Part shown: one piece after another, positions 45,891 through 50,206 of the stretch
Layout: each line of letters begins with the position of its first letter
Numbering within the stretch: position 1 is the first letter of the stretch
Source of the DNA: Cellulosilyticum sp.
GTDB lineage: Bacteria > Bacillota > Clostridia > Lachnospirales > Cellulosilyticaceae
Reading direction: 5' to 3'
DNA: 50,206 bases
Assembly (NCBI GenBank): GCA_017941635.1
Contig: JAGAVZ010000041.1
Coordinates: forward strand, 1-50,206
Position numbers and translations under genes: made by a program
Notes under the pieces: generated by a model
The model's input: only the letters and a program-made list of their open reading frames with translations
The model's database searches: none
Told to the model about the DNA's origin: nothing

Positions 45891-46019
45891 GTGAGAAACT
45901 CTAAAAGAACAATTTCTACTCGTGGCAAGATTGCTATGGTTATAGTAGCAGTGGTAGGAATTATTTACTGGATTATGGGAAAGATAGAGATTTGGATTGA
46001 CTCATTATATGAAAAATAG
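45891..46019 (+). CDS. 42-aa single-pass membrane peptide
   Basis: GTG 45891 is preceded by GGGGGGATTAA and opens a 42-codon frame. A basic N-terminus (NSKRTISTRGK), a hydrophobic helix (residues 14-29) and a short acidic-aromatic tail (EIWIDSLYEK) are visible. The clear ribosome binding site and plausible topology support a real gene. No family recognised. It ends before a hairpin terminator, next to rlmH. Confidence 0.55.
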   Translation: MRNSKRTISTRGKIAMVIVAVVGIIYWIMGKIEIWIDSLYEK

Positions 46020-46046
46020 GCAGATGAAAAGGTATAACTATAAAAG

Positions 46047-46125
46047 ATACTACATATCAACTAATGCTTTAAGGTAATGTTTCATACACTTGAAGTTAAA
46101 GTAGGTCAGATACGTAGTATTTTTT
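46047..46125 (+). terminator. Terminator after the 42-aa gene
   Basis: ATACTACaTATC pairs with GATAcGTAGTAT across a loop of about 50 nt, followed by TTTTTT. The long loop lowers confidence. Confidence 0.55.
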
Positions 46126-46290
46126 GTATTTATAGGGAGTTAACTAATATGTTTAAAGTTTAGATTGCTCCTAGAAGATTAACTAAAGATTTATGTGTTA
46201 CAATAAGTAAAAAGAAAGTACAATCAAATAGCTTTAATATGAATATGCAATACGATAAGCTATTAGGAAGATTATATACAGGAGTAACAT

Positions 46291-46770
46291 ATGAAGATAG
46301 AAATTATTTGTGTAGGTAAATTAAAAGAAAAATATTTAGTACAAGCTATTGATGAATATAGCAAAAGACTCAGCCGCTACTGTAAACTCAGTATCACAGA
46401 ACTAGCAGATGAAAAAACACCAGATAATGCATCAGAAAAAGAAGAACTACAAATCAAAGAAAAAGAAGGCGATAAAATCCTTTCTAAAATCAGTGATAGT
46501 GCTTATGTTGTAGCATTAGATTTAGGTGGAAAAATGATTTCATCAGAAGAACTAGCAAGCTTTATGGCAGATTGCGGTGTAAGAGGAAATAGCCATATTG
46601 TATTCGTTATTGGAGGATCACTCGGTTTATCAGATGCAGTAAAAAGAAGAGCAAATTATAAGCTTTGTTTCTCAAAAATGACATTTCCACATCAGCTTTT
46701 TAGAGTGATGCTGTTAGAACAGATTTATAGAGGGTTTAGAATTAATAATAATGAACCGTATCACAAGTAA
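46291..46770 (+). CDS. rlmH: 23S rRNA pseudouridine-1915 N3-methyltransferase RlmH
   Basis: A 159-aa SPOUT methyltransferase, full length, that methylates pseudouridine 1915 in 23S rRNA. The AdoMet knot is visible in FVIGGSLGLSDAVK and in SKMTFPHQLFRVMLLEQIYRGFRI, and the conserved end is NNEPYHK. In staphylococci this gene (orfX) holds the SCC attachment site in its last codons. Here the last 20 bases plus 7 beyond the stop recur downstream, so the 3' end may have been rebuilt by insertion while keeping the coding sequence. Confidence 0.97.
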   Translation: MKIEIICVGKLKEKYLVQAIDEYSKRLSRYCKLSITELADEKTPDNASEKEELQIKEKEGDKILSKISDSAYVVALDLGGKMISSEELASFMADCGVRGNSHIVFVIGGSLGLSDAVKRRANYKLCFSKMTFPHQLFRVMLLEQIYRGFRINNNEPYHK

Positions 46771-46777
46771 GTGATAA
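46751..46777 (+). repeat. att-like repeat A at the rlmH 3' end
   Basis: ATGAACCGTATCACAAGTAA followed by GTGATAA. It covers the final rlmH codons and is identical in all 27 bases to copy B. The core TATCACAA (46759-46766) equals the form I recall for the staphylococcal SCC site, TATCA(T/C)AA. It would be the left junction of the array. Confidence 0.8.
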
Positions 46778-46862
46778 ATTGTAAATAGAGTTTTAATATC
46801 TCTCAAATAAGGGGATATATGATATTTACATTAAAAGATATATTTTTAGGGGAGATGATAAG

Positions 46863-47411
46863 GTGCTAAAGATATTAGAAACAGAATTAAAAGAAGTAAA
46901 GATTCTTGAGTATACTTGCAAAGAAGATAATAGAGGATTGACTTTTTCTACTTATTCTGAGAAGGTTTTATTGGAAAATGGAATAGATATTCATTTTACT
47001 GAACAAAATATTTATTGTCCTATAAAATCTGGTACTTTATATGGCATTCATTTTCAAAATAATCCTGCAGCACAGACTAAGCTACTTTATTGTATTGCGG
47101 GTAGAGGTATAGATTATGCGGTTGATTTAAGAAGAGATTCACCAACATATTTGAAATGGATATCAGTTGAATTAAGTAAAGAAAATAGGAGACAAATATT
47201 TATACCAAAAGGATTTGGGCATGCTTTTGTTTCTTTAGAAGATAATACACAGGTTGTAATGTGGATTGATGAATATTTTGATAAAAAATATAGCAGACAA
47301 ATTGCATGGAATGACTCACAAATAGCTATTCAATATCCTATTGAAAATCCCATATTAGCACAACATGATATAGATGCACCTAAGTTAAGTGATAGTGATT
47401 GTAATTTGTAG
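46863..47411 (+). CDS. RmlC-like dTDP-sugar 3,5-epimerase family protein (cassette 1 cargo)
   Basis: A 182-aa cupin of the dTDP-4-dehydrorhamnose 3,5-epimerase family. It keeps YGIHFQNNPAAQTKLLYC with the catalytic His, VDLRRDSPTYLKW, LSKENRRQIFIPKGFGHAF, an acidic WIDEYF and the IAWNDSQIAIQYPI end. The usual Arg of RGxHFQ is Tyr, so substrate or activity may differ. It starts at GTG with GGGGAGAT ahead. RmlA, B and D genes are absent; it may act with a chromosomal sugar pathway to change surface glycans. Confidence 0.85.
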   Translation: MLKILETELKEVKILEYTCKEDNRGLTFSTYSEKVLLENGIDIHFTEQNIYCPIKSGTLYGIHFQNNPAAQTKLLYCIAGRGIDYAVDLRRDSPTYLKWISVELSKENRRQIFIPKGFGHAFVSLEDNTQVVMWIDEYFDKKYSRQIAWNDSQIAIQYPIENPILAQHDIDAPKLSDSDCNL

Positions 47412-47474
47412 CGATAAAATGTAGTTTTCGAAGTTTAGGGTTTATTTTTAAATAAACCTTGTTATAATATAAGT

Positions 47475-47642
47475 ATAAAAAGAAATGCTCAGTAGCTGGT
47501 AACTACTAAGCATTCCTAAAGTGAAACAAGTTCACTAATGAGACGTTTGTTTTATTTTAGGGCTATTGGAGAAAATACGTTAAAATAATTTTAGAAGTGA
47601 GAGCATACCTATTCTTGGTCGGATGGAGTGCTCTTTTCTTTT
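47475..47642 (+). ncRNA. Putative antitoxin antisense RNA 1
   Basis: TATAAT at 47463-47468, with a conserved AGGGTTTATTTTT tract ahead, predicts a start near 47475. The RNA opens with hairpin AATGCTcAGTAG/CTACTaAGCATT (47484-47514). It would end at AGAGCA/TGCTCT plus TTTTCTTTT (47600-47642), inside the 3' part of the small minus-strand gene. It is thus antisense to the 3' end of that message. The second copy shows the same plan with a changed but still paired terminator stem (AGACACT/AGTGTCT). Function is inferred from layout. Confidence 0.6.
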
Positions 47643-47776
47643 GTCTTAATTTCTAAATTAAGACCTTTAAGACTTATATCAAGTTTTACATGAGTTAAGA
47701 AAACGCCATGTTTAAAAGAAAGATTAATTAACATTATAATTAGTACTCCTATAACTGATATCATTAGTATTAACAT
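47609..47776 (-). CDS. Putative type I toxin 1, 55-aa membrane peptide
   Basis: ATG 47776 is preceded by a very strong AAAGGGGGTGG. The product has an N-terminal hydrophobic helix (MLILMISVIGVLIIMLINLS) and a charged tail (SLKGLNLEIKTKEKSTPSDQE), the usual form of TxpA/BsrG-type toxins. It aligns with the 54-aa peptide of the second module, including SLKG and TPS. The frame is open upstream to 47875 in this copy only; in the second copy that upstream frame stops, so the short form is the conserved one. Toxicity is untested. Confidence 0.6.
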   Translation of the reverse strand: MLILMISVIGVLIIMLINLSFKHGVFLTHVKLDISLKGLNLEIKTKEKSTPSDQE

Positions 47777-47898
47777 TCCAATACCACCCCCTTTGTGCCA
47801 CAGTGAAAAACAAAAAAAGATATTCACCAATAGCCCAAGGAGGATAAAACGTTCAAAACCTCCGTAGCCATCCATCTACGGTTATTAAGTTGAAATAC
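47777..47898 (-). promoter_or_regulatory. Structured leader of putative toxin 1
   Basis: A TATACT box (47910-47905) predicts a message start near 47898. The leader holds a hairpin CCGTAG/CTACGG and a GGAGG...CCTCC pair. Its TCCTCCTT is complementary to the toxin ribosome binding site AAGGGGG, so translation could be masked. GGGCTATTGG (47836-47827) can pair with CCAATAGCCC in the 3' part of the same message (plus-strand 47560-47569). Sixty bases (47824-47883) are identical in copy 2. Confidence 0.55.
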
Positions 47899-47964
47899 TG
47901 AAATAGTATAACATGAATAAGATACTTATAGTAGAACTAAATGCTAAAAATTTACATATAGAGA

Positions 47965-48012
47965 TTATCACTTGTGAGTGGAACGATGAACCGTATCACA
48001 AGTAAGTGATAA
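47965..48012 (+). repeat. att-like repeat B between cassettes 1 and 2
   Basis: Positions 47986-48012 repeat the rlmH end exactly, although no coding function constrains them here. The left arm, TTATCACTTGTGA then GGAACG, is shared with copy C but absent at A. Over 48 positions B and C match at 39. Core: TATCACAA at 47994-48001. Confidence 0.78.
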
Positions 48013-48209
48013 CCCACTATGGCTTTAGTAGATAAGTTAATAAGTAGTAAAATATTAATGTTCTGGAAGAAGTTATAAAGGAAGGTCTAGCTTACTGAAA
48101 CATAGACCGTATCAACAGGTAAACTAAATATAAAAAACTAGGACATAACCATATAAGCTATTGCATATATATATAATATTTTTATATGTATATGGGAGGA
48201 AAAAGTAAT

Positions 48210-49079
48210 ATGAATCTGAAAAAGCGAGGGTGGATTACAGCAGTCTTAATATTATCTACATTAATGACCACTTCTATTATGGGCATAAATCATACTAAAG
48301 ATAGTACTATCAATACATCGTTTACAAGTATTTTTGATGATAGAAATCTGAAAAGTAAATATGAGAATACTGAAAAAGAATTTAATATTGATGAGGAGAT
48401 TAATATTGAGAGTTTAATGGCAGAGGACTTAGGTATAAAAAAGGATAATGCCAAAATTCTTATTATACATTCACATCCAAATGAAAAGTATGTTGTAGAT
48501 TTAGAGGGAAGTCAAGGTAGTGTTATTGATGTAGGAGATAAACTTGAGGAAATACTGGAAGGTAAATATAGTGTATCAGTAATGCATCTCAAGAATGAGA
48601 ATATAACGGAAAAATCTAATATAACAGAAGCATATAAAGTAGTAGCAGAAAGGGTTCAGGAAGTCCTTAAAGAAAATCCATCTATTGAAGTCATTATTGA
48701 TATACATAGAGATGGAGGTGTAAAACCTACGGCAACAATGATAAAGAATAAATCTACAGCTAAGATTAATATTAATAACGGCTTGTGTATAGATGTAGAA
48801 GTAGGGACTATTGGAAGTTTAAAAGAATATACTAATCCATATATTCAGCAAAATCTTAGTTTAAGTACACAGATTAAAGTAAGAGGGGATGAAATGACTC
48901 CTAATTTAATAGAGCCTATTACGTTATTAAGTAATAGATATAGTTTATATATGCTACCTAAGTCTTTAATGATAGATGTGGGAAATAATATGGATACACT
49001 TGAAACAGCAGAGAATGCAATTGAATCATTTTCAGAAATACTAGCAGATGTATTAAAGTTGGATAAGTTAGATGAATAA
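48210..49079 (+). CDS. SpoIIP-like peptidoglycan hydrolase (cassette 2 cargo)
   Basis: A 289-aa protein with an N-terminal membrane or signal segment (residues 6-24). A SpoIIP-type domain follows: ILIIHSHPNEKY, VIDVGDKLEEILEGKY, IEVIIDIHRDGG and SLMIDVGNNMDTLETAENAI. SpoIIP is an amidase/endopeptidase used in forespore engulfment. Two changes stand out: HTHTSE-type motif is HSHPNE, and the usual Glu in LIEVGNN is Asp. ATG 48210 with GGGAGGAAA is chosen. It may be an accessory wall enzyme rather than the sporulation SpoIIP. Confidence 0.8.
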   Translation: MNLKKRGWITAVLILSTLMTTSIMGINHTKDSTINTSFTSIFDDRNLKSKYENTEKEFNIDEEINIESLMAEDLGIKKDNAKILIIHSHPNEKYVVDLEGSQGSVIDVGDKLEEILEGKYSVSVMHLKNENITEKSNITEAYKVVAERVQEVLKENPSIEVIIDIHRDGGVKPTATMIKNKSTAKININNGLCIDVEVGTIGSLKEYTNPYIQQNLSLSTQIKVRGDEMTPNLIEPITLLSNRYSLYMLPKSLMIDVGNNMDTLETAENAIESFSEILADVLKLDKLDE

Positions 49080-49206
49080 GCCAAGTGTTTATAATGTCTT
49101 TATTAAGGCTACCATTAGATAGTAGTATTTTATACGCACTGGTGAGAAGTTAAGAAAATAAGATGTTAAGGGTTTATTTTTTCATAAAGCTTGATATAAT
49201 ATAACT

Positions 49207-49343
49207 ATAATAAGAAATGCTCAGTAGCGCCAACTACTAAGCATTCCTAAAGTGAGACGTTTGTTTTATTTTAGGGCTATTGGATTAGAAAATAATATAT
49301 TTATAATGCAGACACTACTTCTTGCCGGATGGAGTGTCTTTTT
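49207..49343 (+). ncRNA. Putative antitoxin antisense RNA 2
   Basis: It has the same plan as copy 1: AGGGTTTATTTTT, TATAAT (49195-49200), hairpin AATGCTcAGTAG/CTACTaAGCATT (49216-49245), a shared GAGACGTTTGTTTTATTTTA block, then terminator AGACACT/AGTGTCT (49310-49339) and a T-run. The terminator lies across the end of the minus-strand peptide gene. Copy 1 has 17-18 extra bases after the first hairpin. Confidence 0.6.
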
Positions 49344-49479
49344 CATTTTTAGTTTCAAAGTTTAATTTGAAACCTTTTAAACTACCCTCAAGGTTGAATT
49401 TATGAATATAAATGCCTTTAAGGACATAGACAATAAAAATAGCTAAAATAGCTAAAACTATAATTATCATTAGTAACAT
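49315..49479 (-). CDS. Putative type I toxin 2, 54-aa membrane peptide
   Basis: ATG 49479 follows AAAGGGGGTGG. The peptide has a hydrophobic start (MLLMIIIVLAILAIFIVYVL) and a charged tail (EGSLKGFKLNFETKNEKDTPSGKK). It is a diverged homologue of the 55-aa peptide of cassette 1, keeping topology, SLKG, TK and TPS while most of the helix differs. That pattern points to selection on the protein. Confidence 0.6.
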   Translation of the reverse strand: MLLMIIIVLAILAIFIVYVLKGIYIHKFNLEGSLKGFKLNFETKNEKDTPSGKK

Positions 49480-49606
49480 ATCCAATACCACCCCCTTTGT
49501 GCTATAGTGAAAAACTTTAAGAATAAAGAATCACCAATAGCCCAAGGAGGATAAAACGTTCAAAACCTCCGTAGCCATCCATCTACGGTTTTATAAGATT
49601 TAATAC
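49480..49606 (-). promoter_or_regulatory. Structured leader of putative toxin 2
   Basis: A TATACT box (49618-49613) precedes a leader whose bases 49531-49590 are identical to cassette 1 (60 of 60). The CCGTAG/CTACGG hairpin, the anti-ribosome-binding TCCTCCTT and GGGCTATTGG are all kept. The complement of the last, CCAATAGCCC, is again in the 3' region (plus-strand 49274-49283). Confidence 0.55.
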
Positions 49607-49673
49607 TTGGATAGTATAGCATAAATAATATATTAACAATAGGATTAAATGGTAAATATATACATAGAAAGGG

Positions 49674-49722
49674 TTATCACTTGCTAAGGAAACGATGAAC
49701 CATATCATAAGTAAGGGATAGA
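49674..49722 (+). repeat. att-like repeat C after cassette 2
   Basis: TTATCACTTG, then AACGATGAACCATATCATAA and GTAAGGGATAG. The core is TATCATAA (49703-49710), the T form of the site. It shares the left arm with copy B and the right arm with both others. Confidence 0.72.
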
Positions 49723-49818
49723 AAATAATAAATGGTACTTACAAATAAAATGAATAAATATATAGGGGCAATCATGGAAAGAATAATATAAAATATGATT
49801 CAAAGGATGGAGAAGAAA

Positions 49819-50206
49819 ATGAAGAAATTAAGCTTTGCAATCATTATAGCCCTATTTAGCATAGGTGTAACGGCATGTACAAATTCTGCGGGTACTAATA
49901 CAGGAACCAATGCAAGTACCAATACAGGGGCTAATACAAATATTAATGCAGGTGCTAATACTAGTGTAGACAATAAAATAACAATAGAGAAGGCTAAAGA
50001 AATAGCTTTAAAACATGCAGGTTTAACAAATGCTCAGGTATCCTTTATTAGAGCAGAAAGGGATATAGATGATGGAATAGACAAGTTTGATGTAGAGTTC
50101 AATTATAATGGTAAAGAATATGATTATGAGATTAGTGCAATTGATGGTAAGATTATAAAATATGACCATGAGATAGAATATGCAAATAGCCAAAATAATG
50201 TAGCAA
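49819..50206 (+). CDS. PepSY-domain lipoprotein (5' part)
   Basis: 129 codons are visible before the window ends. A lipoprotein signal (lipobox GVTACTN) is followed by a Thr/Asn/Gly/Ala repeat linker (TNTG, TNAS, TNTGAN, NAGANT). A PepSY domain comes next (ITIEKAKEIALKHAGL ... FDVEFNYNGKEYDYEISAIDGKIIKY). PepSY modules are outside-facing and often inhibit peptidases. GGATGGAGA lies ahead of ATG 49819. It is the first gene after repeat C, so it is probably cargo of a third cassette. Confidence 0.85.
   Translation, partial: MKKLSFAIIIALFSIGVTACTNSAGTNTGTNASTNTGANTNINAGANTSVDNKITIEKAKEIALKHAGLTNAQVSFIRAERDIDDGIDKFDVEFNYNGKEYDYEISAIDGKIIKYDHEIEYANSQNNVA

Larger units (their letters stand above)
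46759..47993 (+). mobile_element. SCC-like gene cassette 1 (1235 bp)
   Basis: The segment between att-like cores A and B. Left end: AAGTAAGTGATAA. Right end: TTATCACTTGTGA (47965-47977), an imperfect inverted repeat of the left end. Content: one RmlC-like gene and one two-strand RNA/small-protein module. No recombinase is present, so movement would need one in trans. The boundaries follow from the repeats alone. Confidence 0.65.
47994..49702 (+). mobile_element. SCC-like gene cassette 2 (1709 bp)
   Basis: The segment between cores B and C. It repeats the plan of cassette 1: one plus-strand cargo gene, then the two-strand RNA/small-protein module, then the att arm. Sequence outside the module and ends is unrelated to cassette 1, so this is not a simple tandem duplication. 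No recombinase is present. Confidence 0.65.

Noticed and set aside
47777-47875. N-terminal extension of the 55-aa peptide starting MDGYGGFERF
   Set aside because: The same leader in the second module stops after about 21 codons, there is no ribosome binding site ahead of it, and the block is conserved at the nucleotide level, so it reads as RNA structure.
48104-48124. A fourth att-like sequence, AGACCGTATCAACAGGTAAAC, inside cassette 2
   Set aside because: It shares ACCGTATCA and GTAA with the repeats, but the core is shifted and the left arm is missing. It may be chance or an old decayed site.
46759-49702. Simple tandem duplication of one segment as the origin of the two cassettes
   Set aside because: Only the end module and att arms are alike. 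The cargo genes and their flanks are unrelated, so two separate units fit better.

Overview
The window is an AT-rich chromosomal segment of an endospore-forming, Gram-positive anaerobe of the Clostridia. The support is YabG, a SipL-like protein and a CotS-like kinase, several T-box or riboswitch leaders, lipoprotein-type ABC binding proteins, and strong GGAGG ribosome binding sites. The gene mix would fit a Lachnospirales / Cellulosilyticum-like genome, but that taxon is an inference. No rRNA, tRNA, CRISPR array, transposase or phage gene was seen.

Layout. 1-5760: the 3' end of an ABC exporter, a CAT-family acetyltransferase followed by a small structured RNA candidate, the Mn exporter MntP behind a yybP-ykoY-type leader, a DUF4342 protein, and a YdjG-YdjH pair. 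5944-13720: an unusual Ser/Thr/Asn-rich protein, TcdA, an L,D-transpeptidase, a GNAT enzyme, signal peptidase I, a CPBP protease and a degenerate HD-GYP protein. 13910-21640: FMN riboswitch-ribU, an acyltransferase, a polar amino-acid ABC transporter and the CCA-adding enzyme. 21673-30130: a DUF4340 protein and a sporulation and isoprenoid block (CotS-like kinase, PEGA protein, YabG, SipL, IspE, FCD-GntR). 30532-38800: phosphoglucomutase, a dead LacI-family gene, and a PhnCDEE transporter with a cytosolic 5'-nucleotidase-like enzyme. 39113-46020: an SSS symporter, a second CPBP protease, a tryptophan T-box controlling trpXYZ, and two small genes.

The most interesting part is 46291-50206. rlmH (orfX, the attachment gene of staphylococcal SCC elements) is followed by two tandem units. 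Its 3'-terminal 27 bases recur perfectly at 47986-48012 and imperfectly at 49695-49721. The two downstream copies share an extra upstream arm that begins with an inverted repeat. The units are 1235 and 1709 bp long. Each carries one cargo gene (an RmlC-like epimerase; a SpoIIP-like protein) and ends with a duplicated two-strand RNA/small-membrane-protein locus that looks like a type I toxin-antitoxin module. A third unit starts with a PepSY lipoprotein and runs off the window. I read this as an SCC-like array of gene cassettes at rlmH, each stabilised by its own addiction module. No recombinase is in view.
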